Assembly (NCBI GenBank): GCA_029287515.1
Contig: JARFQZ010000251.1
Location: forward strand, 1-42,275
Length of the DNA: 42,275 bases
From: Lysobacterales bacterium
GTDB lineage: Bacteria; Pseudomonadota; Gammaproteobacteria; Xanthomonadales; SZUA-36
Direction of reading: 5' to 3'
The translations under genes were made by a program, and so were the position numbers. The notes beneath the pieces are model-generated. The model made no database searches, had not been told where the DNA came from, and worked only from the letters and a program-made list of their open reading frames with translations. Of the stretch, positions 31,882 through 41,744 are shown piece by piece (within the stretch, counting starts at the first letter, position 1; each line of letters begins with the position of its first letter).

Positions 31882-32247
31882 ATGTCTAAAATTCTCATCG
31901 TCGATGACTCACCAACGCAGCTTTGCAGCCTGCGGCAAATCGTTGAACGCGGCGGGCACCAGACCCTGACCGCGGACTCTGGTGAAAAAGCCATCGAACT
32001 GGCAACCGACGAGAACCCCGAAGTCATCCTGATGGATATCGTCATGCCGGGCATGAGCGGCTACCAGGCAAAAAGAAAACTGGGCAGGACAGATGCTACC
32101 CGCCACATCCCCGTCATTTTTGTCACCAGCAAGGACGGAGAAGCTGACCGGGCCTGGGGCCTGCGCCAGGGGGCCCGCGAGTACGTCACCAAGCCGGTTA
32201 ACCCGTCCCTTCTGTTGACCGCCATTTCTGAAGCGATGGCTGCCTGA
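31882..32247 (+). CDS. single-domain response regulator (CheY/PilH-like receiver)
   Basis: MSKILIVDDSPTQLCSLRQIVE...VILMDIVMPGMSGYQ...IPVIFVTSK...GAREYVTKPV; no output domain. The ORF opens at 31852 but 31882 has the conserved start. Confidence 0.92.
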   Translation: MSKILIVDDSPTQLCSLRQIVERGGHQTLTADSGEKAIELATDENPEVILMDIVMPGMSGYQAKRKLGRTDATRHIPVIFVTSKDGEADRAWGLRQGAREYVTKPVNPSLLLTAISEAMAA

Positions 32248-32248
32248 T

Positions 32249-32728
32249 ATGACCATTCAGCCCGGGCAAAAACTGCCTGAATCCACACTGACGACGATGC
32301 GTGAAAGCGGTCCGGTAACGCTGAGCACCGAGGAAATCTTTGGCGGCAAGAAGGTCGTTCTCTTTTCAGTTCCGGGCGCTTTTACGCCCACCTGCTCAGC
32401 GAAGCACCTGCCGGGTTTCGTGGAACATGCTGATGAAATCCTGGCCGGGGGAGTTGACACGATAGCCTGCATAGCGGTCAACGACGTGTTCGTCATGAAT
32501 GCCTGGGGCAAGAGCGCCAATGCCGACAAAATCCTGATGCTGGCCGACGGCAACGCGGATTTTGCCAGGTCACTCGGGCTGGAAATGGACGCCACGGCGT
32601 TCGGGATGGGCCTTCGATCACAGCGATTTGCACTGATCGCCGAAAACGGCATTGTTACACAGCTTTTTATCGAAGCGCCTGGCGAATTCAAAGTCAGTAG
32701 CGCTGAACACATACTCTCCACACTCTAG
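32249..32728 (+). CDS. peroxiredoxin (Prx5-like, redoxin family)
   Basis: VVLFSVPGAFTPTCSAKHLPGFVEHADEI, FVMNAWGK. Confidence 0.94.
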   Translation: MTIQPGQKLPESTLTTMRESGPVTLSTEEIFGGKKVVLFSVPGAFTPTCSAKHLPGFVEHADEILAGGVDTIACIAVNDVFVMNAWGKSANADKILMLADGNADFARSLGLEMDATAFGMGLRSQRFALIAENGIVTQLFIEAPGEFKVSSAEHILSTL

Positions 32729-32738
32729 AAGTATCGCC

Positions 32739-33176
32739 ATGCAAGATTATCCACACCGTTACGAGGTGAGCGCCCAAGCCCCTGCTGAGGGAGAAATTTC
32801 GGTCTCCAGTCCAGGATTGCAAACACTGCCTTCCCTGGCTCCGGCGGAGTTTGACGGACCGGGAGACCTGTGGTCTCCGGAAACCTTTCTCGTGGCTTCG
32901 GTGGCGGACTGTTTCATACTGACTTTTCGAGCAGTCGCCCGCGGCTCCCGATTTGAATGGAATGCAGTGCTTTGCGAAGTCACCGGCATCCTGGACCGGG
33001 TCGATAACGTCACCCGCTTCACCGAGTACCATGTCAAGGTCACCCTGCACGTACCGGCCGGTTCAGACACCCATAAGGCGGAACGCCTGATCGAAAAATC
33101 AGATCACGTGTGCCTGGTAACCAATTCCCTGAGCGGTGAGACCATCCTCGACAGCCACATCATTATCGACCCATGA
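32739..33176 (+). CDS. OsmC family protein
   Basis: MQDYPHRYEVSAQAPAEGEISVSSPGL...SPETFLVASVADCFILTFRAVA...SDHVCLVTNSL; two conserved cysteines. Confidence 0.88.
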   Translation: MQDYPHRYEVSAQAPAEGEISVSSPGLQTLPSLAPAEFDGPGDLWSPETFLVASVADCFILTFRAVARGSRFEWNAVLCEVTGILDRVDNVTRFTEYHVKVTLHVPAGSDTHKAERLIEKSDHVCLVTNSLSGETILDSHIIIDP

Positions 33177-33742
33177 AAAAAACCGTAGCCGGCCTCTGCG
33201 CCGCCCTGTTGATACCGGCATTCCTTCTGGCCTCTGACGATAATTCCACCGAGATCGAGCAGGCGAAAAAGGCGACCGCCGCATTTGGCGGGGCACTGAA
33301 GTCGGAGCTGGTTGAGGCAATGCGGTCAGGGGGCGCTATCGCGGCCATTGACGTATGTCACACAAGAGCCGACGAGATCGCAGAGACCCTCTCGAAAAAA
33401 ACGGGAATGAACGAATCACGGGTCAGCGCAAAAAACCGCAACCCCGGAAACGCAGCCAATGACTGGCAGCTGAATGTACTCCGGTCATTCGACGAACGCA
33501 GGGAGTCAGGTGAGGCGCCCGGCTCGCTCACCTGGAACGAAACCGTCGAAAACGCCAAGGGCGAGGAATTCCGGTTCATGAAAGCGATTCCTACCGGGGG
33601 TCTCTGCCTGCAATGCCACGGAACAGCCATCGCCCCGGAAGTGAGCACCAGGCTCGATGAACTCTACCCGGACGACAAGGCCACCGGTTACAGCGAAGGA
33701 CAAATCCGCGGCGCCTTCCTGGTCACCCGACAGCTGGACTAG
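33173..33742 (+). CDS. secreted Tll0287-like / DUF3365 c-type haem protein
   Basis: Signal peptide [20 protein letters not shown]; single CLQCH haem motif; conserved IDVCHTRA segment. Confidence 0.82.
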   Translation: MKKTVAGLCAALLIPAFLLASDDNSTEIEQAKKATAAFGGALKSELVEAMRSGGAIAAIDVCHTRADEIAETLSKKTGMNESRVSAKNRNPGNAANDWQLNVLRSFDERRESGEAPGSLTWNETVENAKGEEFRFMKAIPTGGLCLQCHGTAIAPEVSTRLDELYPDDKATGYSEGQIRGAFLVTRQLD

Positions 33743-36306
33743 CCCTCGCCCGCGGCTTCTTCCTCGTTTGATTCCTCGTCTGCTTCCGGCTCTATCCGCT
33801 CAAGCCCCACCAGTTTTTCATCCTTGCGCAGGCGAATCAGGGTAACACCCTGCGTATTTCTGCCCAGGGTAGAAATTTCGCCGGCATTGGTCCGCACCAG
33901 TGTGCCGCCATCAGAGATCAGCATGATGTCGTCTTCGCTACTGACCTGGATGGCGGATATCAGGGCTCCGTTGCGGTCGGAAGTCTGAATGCCGATCACA
34001 CCCTGTCCACCGCGGCCCTGGCGCGGGTAATCATCGGGGTTGGTTCTTTTACCAAAGCCATTCTGCGTTACAGTGAGAATGTCTCCTTCTCCAAGCACCA
34101 GCATGGAAACAACCTGCTGATTTTTGGGAACACGGATTCCAATGACGCCCCGGGCCACCCTGCCCATCGAACGCACATCACTTTCGGCAAACCTGATGCA
34201 TTTACCGGAGCTTGAAAACAACATGATGTCCTGCTGGCCATCTGTCAGGCTGACATTCACCAGTTCGTCATCCCCGGGGAGATCGATAGCCCAGATACCA
34301 TTGGCGCGAGGCCGGGAATAATCGGACAGTGGCGTCTTCTTGACGATACCCCTGCGGGTGGCAAAAAACACGAACAGGTCGTCCGGATATTCACGGACGG
34401 GCAATACCGCGTTCACACGCTCGCCTTTCTCCAGCGGCAGCAGGTTCACGATCGGCTTGCCACGGCTCGCATGACTGGCCTGGGGCAGTTCATAGACTTT
34501 CAGCCAGTGAATCTTCCCGCGACTGGTGAAACACAACAGCATGTCATGCGTATTGGCTATAAACAGCCGCTCGATGAAGTCCTCGTCCTTCATCTTGGTG
34601 GCGGACTTGCCCGTGCCACCGCGCCTCTGGGCACGGTAACGATCCAGGGGCTGCGACTTGGCGTAACCGCCATGCGAAAGCGTGACCACCACGTTTTCTT
34701 CGGTAATCAGGTCCTCGAGACTGAGGTCCAGCCTGTCCTGAAGGATTTCAGTGCGCCGCTCATCACCGAACTCCTCGCGGACGGCTACCAACTCATCACG
34801 AATCACCGTCATCAACTGTGCTGGATCCGACAGGATCAGCAACAGCGCCTTGACCCGTTCGAGAATCTCTTCATATTCCCTCGTCAGTTTTTCCTGTTCC
34901 AGCCCGGTGAGCCGGTGCAGGCGCATGTTGAGGATTTCCTGGGCCTGAAGCGGCGAAAGCTGGTATCCCTCTTCCTGCAGTCCGTACTGTGCCTCCAGGT
35001 TTTCCGGCCGGGAGGTTTCAGCGCCGCCCTGCCCCAGCATGGCGCGAACCAGGCCTGGCTCCCACATGCGGGCCAGCAGGCGCGATTTTGCTTCCGCTGG
35101 CGTGGGCGAGGCCTTGATCAGTTCAATGACTTCGTCGAGATTGGCCAGCGCTACCGTGAGGCCTTCCAGAACGTGGGCACGGCCGCGAGCTTTGCGCAGT
35201 TCGAACAGCGTACGCCGTGTAACCACTTCGCGCCGGTGCCTGACAAAGGCACTCAGAATTTCCTGCAGATTGAGCAACCGCGGCTGGCCTTCGACCAGCG
35301 CCACCATGTTGATGCCAAATACGCTTTGCATCGCCGTTTGCTTGTACAGGTTGTTCAGAATGACCTCGGGCACATCTCCGCGCCGCAATTCGATCACCAC
35401 CCGCATGCCGTCCTTATCGGATTCATCGCGCAGCTCGGTAATGCCTTCGAGTTTCTTTTCCTTGACCAGCTCGGCAATTTTCTCGAGCAACCGGGCCTTG
35501 TTGACCTGGTAAGGGAGCTCCGTAACGATGATGGCCTGCTTGCCTGTAGATTCGTTGGTTTCAATTTCTGAAAGTGCGCGAACGTAAATCCGTCCCCTGC
35601 CGGTGTGATAGGCCTCGTGAATACCCAGGGCGCCGTTGATGACACCCGCCGTCGGGAAATCAGGCCCCGGCAGGTGCTCCATGAGTTGTTCGACCGACAG
35701 TTCGGGATTATCAATCAACGCCACGGTGGCGTTGATGACCTCGTTGAGGTTGTGGGGCGGAATGTTGGTGGCCATTCCAACCGCGATACCGGCGGAACCG
35801 TTGACCAGCAGGTTGGGCACGCGCGTGGGCAGCACGCGGGGCTCATGTTCGCTTTCATCGTAGTTGGGGATGAAATCGACCGTTTCTTTTTCCAGGTCGG
35901 ACAGCAGCTCGTGTGCGAGTTTCGACATGCGCACTTCGGTATATCGCATGGCTGCGGGCGCGTCGCCGTCCACCGAACCGAAGTTACCCTGTCCATCCAC
36001 CAGCATGTATCTCATGGCGAATGGCTGGGCCATTCTGACAATGGTGTCGTAGACGGCGGTATCACCGTGCGGATGGTATTTACCGATCACGTCACCGACA
36101 ACGCGTGCCGACTTTTTATAGGCTTTGTTCCAGTCGTTACCCAGCTCGTTCATGGCGAAAAGAACGCGCCGGTGAACAGGCTTGAGGCCGTCCCGTACGT
36201 CGGGAAGGGCACGCCCGACAATCACGCTCATGGCGTAGTCCAGATAGGACTGCCGCATTTCGTCTTCGAGGTTTACCTGAAGCACCTCTTTGGCAAGTTC
36301 AGCCAT
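33739..36306 (-). CDS. gyrA: DNA gyrase subunit A
   Basis: 855 aa; [62 protein letters not shown]. Confidence 0.97.
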   Translation of the reverse strand: MAELAKEVLQVNLEDEMRQSYLDYAMSVIVGRALPDVRDGLKPVHRRVLFAMNELGNDWNKAYKKSARVVGDVIGKYHPHGDTAVYDTIVRMAQPFAMRYMLVDGQGNFGSVDGDAPAAMRYTEVRMSKLAHELLSDLEKETVDFIPNYDESEHEPRVLPTRVPNLLVNGSAGIAVGMATNIPPHNLNEVINATVALIDNPELSVEQLMEHLPGPDFPTAGVINGALGIHEAYHTGRGRIYVRALSEIETNESTGKQAIIVTELPYQVNKARLLEKIAELVKEKKLEGITELRDESDKDGMRVVIELRRGDVPEVILNNLYKQTAMQSVFGINMVALVEGQPRLLNLQEILSAFVRHRREVVTRRTLFELRKARGRAHVLEGLTVALANLDEVIELIKASPTPAEAKSRLLARMWEPGLVRAMLGQGGAETSRPENLEAQYGLQEEGYQLSPLQAQEILNMRLHRLTGLEQEKLTREYEEILERVKALLLILSDPAQLMTVIRDELVAVREEFGDERRTEILQDRLDLSLEDLITEENVVVTLSHGGYAKSQPLDRYRAQRRGGTGKSATKMKDEDFIERLFIANTHDMLLCFTSRGKIHWLKVYELPQASHASRGKPIVNLLPLEKGERVNAVLPVREYPDDLFVFFATRRGIVKKTPLSDYSRPRANGIWAIDLPGDDELVNVSLTDGQQDIMLFSSSGKCIRFAESDVRSMGRVARGVIGIRVPKNQQVVSMLVLGEGDILTVTQNGFGKRTNPDDYPRQGRGGQGVIGIQTSDRNGALISAIQVSSEDDIMLISDGGTLVRTNAGEISTLGRNTQGVTLIRLRKDEKLVGLERIEPEADEESNEEEAAGEG

Positions 36307-36513
36307 CTTAGAATAATTCTCCGAAATAACTCATATCTGTTTGATTTATTGTAGTTTTAATTTTTCAGATCAGGGCGAGAAGCACGTTACAGAAATCATG
36401 CGATTCAATCGGATAATTATACCATAAATCCGTGGTTTAACCGCGTTTGAAGCAACTCGATTCAGCGGATTTCGTTAAAATGCTGGCCCGGTCCGCATTG
36501 CACCAGTATCATT

Positions 36514-36535
36514 CCGTTTTCAACCAACAAAACGG
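36514..36535 (+). repeat. hairpin in the leader of the cyclophilin gene
   Basis: CCGTTTT-caaccaac-AAAACGG, perfect 7-bp arms, ending 13 nt before the ORF start. Confidence 0.5.
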
Positions 36536-36548
36536 TAGTTAGAAACAC

Positions 36549-37148
36549 ATGATGAAGAAGCACATCACCGCACTTGGGCGTTTGTCAATTTTCATTTTTC
36601 TGGCGTTCGCGCTGTGGTCAGGCACCCTGCTGGCGCAGGCCAACCCGACCGCGGTCATCCGCACCAGCATGGGAGAAATCAAAATAGAGCTTTACGCTGA
36701 CAATGCTCCTTTGTCAGTCGAAAACTTTATCAATTACGCAAACAGCGGCTTTTATGACGGCACGATCTTTCACCGGGTGATTGGCAATTTCATGATCCAG
36801 GGCGGCGGCTTTACCCCCGACATGCAAAAGAAAACGACCGGTGAGCCCGTCCAGAATGAAGCCGGCAATGGATTGCAGAACAAGCGGGGCACGCTTGCGA
36901 TGGCCAGGACCAATGATCCCCACTCAGCTACGTCCCAGTTTTTTATCAACGTGCAGGACAACCCCAATCTGAACCATGTCGGCGAAGGCAGCTCCCGCGA
37001 ATGGGGCTACGCGGTTTTCGGACGTGTGACTTCAGGCATGAGTGTGGTCGATAGTATTCGGTTTGTCGCCACGGGGACCACTAACAACTACTCGGATGTT
37101 CCGGTTGAACCCGTGGTCATCGAAACCGTGGAGATCATCAATCCCTGA
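36549..37148 (+). CDS. cyclophilin-type peptidyl-prolyl isomerase with signal peptide
   Basis: MMKKHITALGRLSIFIFLAFALWSGTLLAQA then FHRVIGNFMIQGGG, SATSQFFINVQDN. Confidence 0.94.
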   Translation: MMKKHITALGRLSIFIFLAFALWSGTLLAQANPTAVIRTSMGEIKIELYADNAPLSVENFINYANSGFYDGTIFHRVIGNFMIQGGGFTPDMQKKTTGEPVQNEAGNGLQNKRGTLAMARTNDPHSATSQFFINVQDNPNLNHVGEGSSREWGYAVFGRVTSGMSVVDSIRFVATGTTNNYSDVPVEPVVIETVEIINP

Positions 37149-37867
37149 TGAAACCCACGCTGTTCATTTCCGATCTGCACCTGGAAGACGCCGTACCGGG
37201 CCGGACCGGATGGCTGGCGGCCTTTCTCGCCGGCCCTGCAACCGAAGCATCAGCACTCTACATTCTGGGCGACCTGTTTGAATTCTGGATCGGGGATGAC
37301 GCCCTGTCCCCAACCGCGCAGCACGTTGCAAAAGGCCTGGGTGCCCTGGGGGCACAAGGAGTCAAAACTTTCTTCATGCACGGCAACCGGGATTTCCTGG
37401 TAGGCGAGAAATATGCCGGGCTTGCGGGCATGGAACTCCTGCCGGAGGAGCTTGTAATTGACCTTCACGGTACGCCCACCCTGCTGCTTCACGGGGACAG
37501 CCTTTGCACGGACGATGTTGAATACCAGGCCATGCGCCGCCAGGTCAGGAACCCCGACTGGCAGGCCGGTGTGCTGTCACTGTCCATTGAGGAACGGCTG
37601 CAGATGGCCATGCAGGCAAGAGAAGCGAGCAAAGAGCATACCCGCTCGGCCAGCATGGAAATCATGGATGTAAACCAGCAGGCGGTGGAAGAGGCTTTCG
37701 ACAGGCACGGCGTCCCAAGGATGATCCACGGTCACACTCACCGGCCGGCCCGGCACACGTGGGAACGGGGCGATCGGACCATGGAAAGAATCGTATTATC
37801 CGACTGGTATGATCACGGCAGCTTTCTTCGGGTTTCAGATGATGGCATCGAGTCGGTCAGAATCTGA
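37148..37867 (+). CDS. lpxH: UDP-2,3-diacylglucosamine diphosphatase
   Basis: FISDLHLE, ILGDLFEFWIGDD, FMHGNRDFLVG, LLHGDSLCTDD, IHGHTHRPA. Confidence 0.95.
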   Translation: MKPTLFISDLHLEDAVPGRTGWLAAFLAGPATEASALYILGDLFEFWIGDDALSPTAQHVAKGLGALGAQGVKTFFMHGNRDFLVGEKYAGLAGMELLPEELVIDLHGTPTLLLHGDSLCTDDVEYQAMRRQVRNPDWQAGVLSLSIEERLQMAMQAREASKEHTRSASMEIMDVNQQAVEEAFDRHGVPRMIHGHTHRPARHTWERGDRTMERIVLSDWYDHGSFLRVSDDGIESVRI

Positions 37868-37892
37868 CTGGCCGGAATGCCTGCACTTGGCT

Positions 37893-38693
37893 TTAAAGAC
37901 CCGCCGTTAGAGCGGCCATCTCTTCTTTCGTAAATCCAGCCTGGTACCTTGCCTCGAGGTTAAAAGGGCCTCTCAGCGTTCCTGAGTAGTTCTCTTCGAG
38001 CAATGCCAGGAAGGTGGACAAGGGCTCTTTACCCTGCTGTTCACAGCAATATCTGAACCAGCGTGTTCCGATTTCGACATGCCGGACTTCTTCTTCCAGG
38101 ATCACCTCGAGCACGGATACCGTCTGCTCATCCCCGGCTGCCAGGAGCCGTTTCATCATTCCCGGAGTGACATCCAGGCCCCGGGCTTCCAACACCCTGG
38201 GAACCAGCGCCATGCGAACCAGGCAGCTGTCCGCCGTCTTGACAGCCATTTCCCATAAACCATTATGTGCGGGAAAATCGCCGTATTCCTGCCCCATTTG
38301 ACGCAAGCGGGTTTGCAACATACTGAAGTGCCGGGCTTCGTCGACGGCAACCGAGATCCAGTCATCGTAGTATTGAAGCGGCATCCCACGGAATCGGTAC
38401 GCGGCATCCAGCGCCAGATTGATTGCATTGAACTCGATGTGGGCGATCGCATGGACCAACGCCGCCCTGCCGGAAGAGCCGCCAAGCCTTCTGCGGGGAA
38501 CTTTGGATGGGTCCACGAGTTCAGGGTGGTCGGGACGCCCCGGGGTCTCTATGGCCTTAACAGGCCTGTTTTCGGAGAGGCCGAGGGCCTCCTGGCTCAA
38601 CAATTGCGCCAGGAGGCCTGTGCTCTCGCATTTGGACCCGGGATCCGTCTGCATGATGCAGTCCAGGACCGCCCCGAAAAAATCCGATTGCAT
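37893..38693 (-). CDS. DUF455 family ferritin-like di-iron protein
   Basis: HAIAHIEFNAINLALDAAYRF, DEARHFSMLQ, EEEVRHVEIGTRWF. Confidence 0.88.
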   Translation of the reverse strand: MQSDFFGAVLDCIMQTDPGSKCESTGLLAQLLSQEALGLSENRPVKAIETPGRPDHPELVDPSKVPRRRLGGSSGRAALVHAIAHIEFNAINLALDAAYRFRGMPLQYYDDWISVAVDEARHFSMLQTRLRQMGQEYGDFPAHNGLWEMAVKTADSCLVRMALVPRVLEARGLDVTPGMMKRLLAAGDEQTVSVLEVILEEEVRHVEIGTRWFRYCCEQQGKEPLSTFLALLEENYSGTLRGPFNLEARYQAGFTKEEMAALTAGL

Positions 38694-38709
38694 CCGCTGA
38701 CCCGCTGAC
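38694..38709. repeat. two tandem copies of an 8-bp unit (CCGCTGAC x2)
   Basis: CCGCTGACCCGCTGAC immediately upstream of the DUF455 ATG (minus strand GTCAGCGG x2 then ATG). Confidence 0.7.
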
Positions 38710-38722
38710 CGGTTGAATTCGA

Positions 38723-39967
38723 TCAGAGCCTTTCAATCAGCGCGTCAGCGAAGCCGGATGTCGAAACTTCAGTCGCCCCCTCCATCTGGCGGGCAAAATC
38801 GTAGGTTACGATGCCGGCAGCCACGGTTTTGGCGAATGCCTGGTTGATCAGCGCGGATACTTCGCGCCAGCCGATGTAATCAAACATCATGCAACCTGAG
38901 AACATCAGTGAACTGGGGTTGACCTTGTCGAGATTGGCGTATTTGGGCGCCGTGCCATGTGTTGCTTCAAAGACCGCCACATGATCAGCCATGTTGGCGC
39001 CCGGGGCGATGCCCATGCCTCCAACTTCGGCGGCGAGCGCATCGGAAAGATAGTCGCCATTGAGGTTCATTGTCGCCAGCACGTCGAACTCCGCCGGGCG
39101 CAATTGCATCAACTGGAACATGATGTCGGCGATACGGTCCTTGATGACGATCTTGCCTTCGGGTGCTTCGCCGTCGTGCTTGTCCCAGAGTTCGTCTTCA
39201 GTGATGGTCTGCTCGGGAAATTCCTGTTGTGCAAGTTCGTAACCCCAGTTGCGGAAAGCACCCTCCGTGAACTTCATGATATTGCCCTTGTGCACCAAAG
39301 TGACGCTTTCGCGTTCGTTGTCGATAGCGTACTGAATGGCCTTGCGGACCAGGCGCTTGGAACCGAAGGGTGAGATCGGCTTGATACCGAGGCCGGCGCC
39401 TTCGAAGAAATCTGCGCCCATTTCCTCCCGCAGGAACTTTGCGACCTTCTCGTTTTCGGGCGTTCCCGACTGGTACTCGATGCCGCAGTACACATCTTCC
39501 GTATTTTCGCGGAAGATCACCACGTCCACATCTTCGGGTTTCTTCATCGGTGAAGGCACACCGTCAAAGTAAGTGACAGGTCTGACGCAGGCGTAAAGGT
39601 CCAGTTCCTGGCGCAGAGATACGTTCAGCGAGCGGAATCCACCGCCAACGGGTGTCGTCAAAGGCCCCTTGATGGCAACGGTCAGTTCCTTGATGGCATC
39701 GAGTGTTTCTGACGGAAAATAGTCCCCGTCATAGATGCCCGCCGCCTTTTCACCGAGAAACAATTCGGCCCAGTGGACCTTGCGCTTTCCCCCGTAAGCC
39801 TTTTCAACCGCGGCATTCCAGACTCTCATGGCCGCGCTGGTAATGTCCGAACCGATGCCGTCGCCTTCTATGAATCCAAGAATCGGATTGTCCGAAACGA
39901 CCAGGCGATTGTCGCTGACCGTAATTTTCTGACCGGTTTCAGGGAGTTTGACGTGGCGGTAGCTCAT
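38723..39967 (-). CDS. icd: isocitrate dehydrogenase (NADP-dependent)
   Basis: [50 protein letters not shown] (K/Y coenzyme residues as in NADP enzymes). Confidence 0.96.
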   Translation of the reverse strand: MSYRHVKLPETGQKITVSDNRLVVSDNPILGFIEGDGIGSDITSAAMRVWNAAVEKAYGGKRKVHWAELFLGEKAAGIYDGDYFPSETLDAIKELTVAIKGPLTTPVGGGFRSLNVSLRQELDLYACVRPVTYFDGVPSPMKKPEDVDVVIFRENTEDVYCGIEYQSGTPENEKVAKFLREEMGADFFEGAGLGIKPISPFGSKRLVRKAIQYAIDNERESVTLVHKGNIMKFTEGAFRNWGYELAQQEFPEQTITEDELWDKHDGEAPEGKIVIKDRIADIMFQLMQLRPAEFDVLATMNLNGDYLSDALAAEVGGMGIAPGANMADHVAVFEATHGTAPKYANLDKVNPSSLMFSGCMMFDYIGWREVSALINQAFAKTVAAGIVTYDFARQMEGATEVSTSGFADALIERL

Positions 39968-40007
39968 GTTTTTTTCCTCATTTGAGAAGGTTATCGGTTA
40001 ATCGCCT

Positions 40008-40013
40008 ATTATA
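40008..40013 (-). promoter_or_regulatory. candidate icd -10 box (TATAAT)
   Basis: Perfect TATAAT on minus strand 41 nt upstream of the icd ATG; -35 weak. Confidence 0.4.
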
Positions 40014-40115
40014 CCTCGTTACGGCCCATTATTTGGCTGGTTTCTGGCAAAGAAGTTAACCGTCGGAAATACCATCTGATAAAATTCAATGACCTTTCCC
40101 GATCAAGGACGGCTG

Positions 40116-40541
40116 ATGTCATTCAACCCGGTTCTGTTGCCCGTACTGTGCATGGTATTGCTGACCTTCGTGGTCTGGGTTTATCTTTTCGCATTACGCC
40201 TCCCGGAAATCAGCCGAAAGAAAATTGATCCCCAGAAATTGAAGGACCGGGCAGAGGCTCACACGCTGCTCACGACGTCTGCCGCAGCGTCCAACAACCT
40301 GAAAAACCTGTTTGAAATGCCGGTGCTTTTCTACCTGGCGGCGATGCTGATGATGCTGCTACTGATCCAGGACCCGTTAGTGGTTCGCCTGGCCTGGGGT
40401 TTCGTGGTTTTACGGATTGTCCACAGCATCGTTCAGTGCACTTACAACCGTGTCGTACACCGTTTTATTGCGTATTTCCTGAGTTGCCTGTTCCTGTTAC
40501 TCATGTGGGTGAGACTGGCCTCTTACATCCTGATGAACTGA
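40116..40541 (+). CDS. MAPEG family membrane protein
   Basis: FALRLPEISRKKIDP...AAASNNLKNLFEMPVLFYLAAML...RIVHSIVQCTYNRVVHRFIAYFLS. The ORF opens at 40089; M at 40116 looks more natural. Confidence 0.88.
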   Translation: MSFNPVLLPVLCMVLLTFVVWVYLFALRLPEISRKKIDPQKLKDRAEAHTLLTTSAAASNNLKNLFEMPVLFYLAAMLMMLLLIQDPLVVRLAWGFVVLRIVHSIVQCTYNRVVHRFIAYFLSCLFLLLMWVRLASYILMN

Positions 40542-40551
40542 GGAGGATGTC

Positions 40552-40956
40552 ATGAGCGATAACCCCGTTGTCAACGGCAGTTGCCTTTGCGGCGCCGTTC
40601 ATTTCCAGGTTCGCTTGCCCAGTAAATGGTGTGCGCACTGCCATTGCAGCATGTGCAGAAAAGCGCATGGCGCCGGTTACGTCACCTGGGTGGGCTTTGA
40701 AAGCGATCATTTCAGATTGATCACGGGGGACCATCACCTGAGCTGGTACGAGTCTTCCAACGGCGCAAGGCGCGGATTTTGCTCGGACTGCGGCAGCACG
40801 ATGCTGTTCGAGGCCGAACGCTGGCCCGGCGAAACCCACGTCGCGATGGGGTGCATCGACGATCCGATAGACCGCAAGCCCCAGGCCAACTCGTTTTTTG
40901 ACGCTCACGTGGACTGGATGCCCATCGACCAAGCACTCAGGGTTTTCTCAGGCTGA
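40552..40956 (+). CDS. GFA (glutathione-dependent formaldehyde-activating) family protein
   Basis: GSCLCGAVHFQV, CAHCHCSMCRKAHG, FCSDCGSTMLFE zinc cysteines. Confidence 0.92.
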   Translation: MSDNPVVNGSCLCGAVHFQVRLPSKWCAHCHCSMCRKAHGAGYVTWVGFESDHFRLITGDHHLSWYESSNGARRGFCSDCGSTMLFEAERWPGETHVAMGCIDDPIDRKPQANSFFDAHVDWMPIDQALRVFSG

Positions 40957-40961
40957 GGCGA

Positions 40962-41642
40962 TCATGTCCATTCTATCGATGACTTGTTGTGTCGCTCCAA
41001 CCACTGGTTTGCTTTCGAAAAATGTCTGCATCCCAGGAATCCACGGTGTGCAGAAAGCGGCGAGGGATGCGGGGCAGTCAGCACCAGGTGCCTGGACCGG
41101 TCGATGACCGAACCTTTTTTCTTGGCGTAGCCTCCCCAGAGCAGGAAGACCAGGCTTTCACGCCCGCTGTTCAGTTCACTGACGATCCGGTCCGTGAACT
41201 GCTCCCAGCCCTTGCCCTGGTGAGAACCTGCCTGGCCATGTTCGACCGTCAATACGGCGTTCAGCAAAAGAACCCCCTGGTCTGCCCAGCATTGCAGATT
41301 GCCGTTCGCCGGCCTGGCAACACCCAGGTCTGATTCCAGCTCCTTGTAAATATTGATTAATGACGGAGGAATATCCACGCCGTCCTGGACCGAGAAACAC
41401 AGGCCATGAGCCTGGCCGCGGCCATGATAGGGATCCTGCCCCAGGATCACCACTTTCACTTCTTCGAACGGTGTGGAGTTCAAGGCATTGAATATCTGCC
41501 CGCCCGGCGGGTAAATAACCGCCCCGGCGCGTTTTCTTTGCAACAGGAAATCCCGAAGGCGAATCATGTAGTCCTGGGAAAATTCGTCCCCCAGCCGCTT
41601 TTTCCACGAGTCTTCGAGGCGAATTTCTCTTGCCTGGTCCAT
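40962..41642 (-). CDS. ung: uracil-DNA glycosylase
   Basis: [47 protein letters not shown]. Confidence 0.97.
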   Translation of the reverse strand: MDQAREIRLEDSWKKRLGDEFSQDYMIRLRDFLLQRKRAGAVIYPPGGQIFNALNSTPFEEVKVVILGQDPYHGRGQAHGLCFSVQDGVDIPPSLINIYKELESDLGVARPANGNLQCWADQGVLLLNAVLTVEHGQAGSHQGKGWEQFTDRIVSELNSGRESLVFLLWGGYAKKKGSVIDRSRHLVLTAPHPSPLSAHRGFLGCRHFSKANQWLERHNKSSIEWT

Positions 41643-41744
41643 TTTTGAGCCTCATGGCTTGAATCTGGAGAGATCAGCCCAAGTTAGCAGATCGTGAGCC
41701 GGTGCAAAACCCGGATCCATCTCAATGCACCAGGCAGACAAGGT

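Noticed and set aside
32652-32738. N-terminal extension of the OsmC ORF
   Set aside because: Overlaps the peroxiredoxin gene; ATG at 32739 fits the family start.
34471-35571. 366-aa plus-strand ORF
   Set aside because: Antisense shadow of gyrA.
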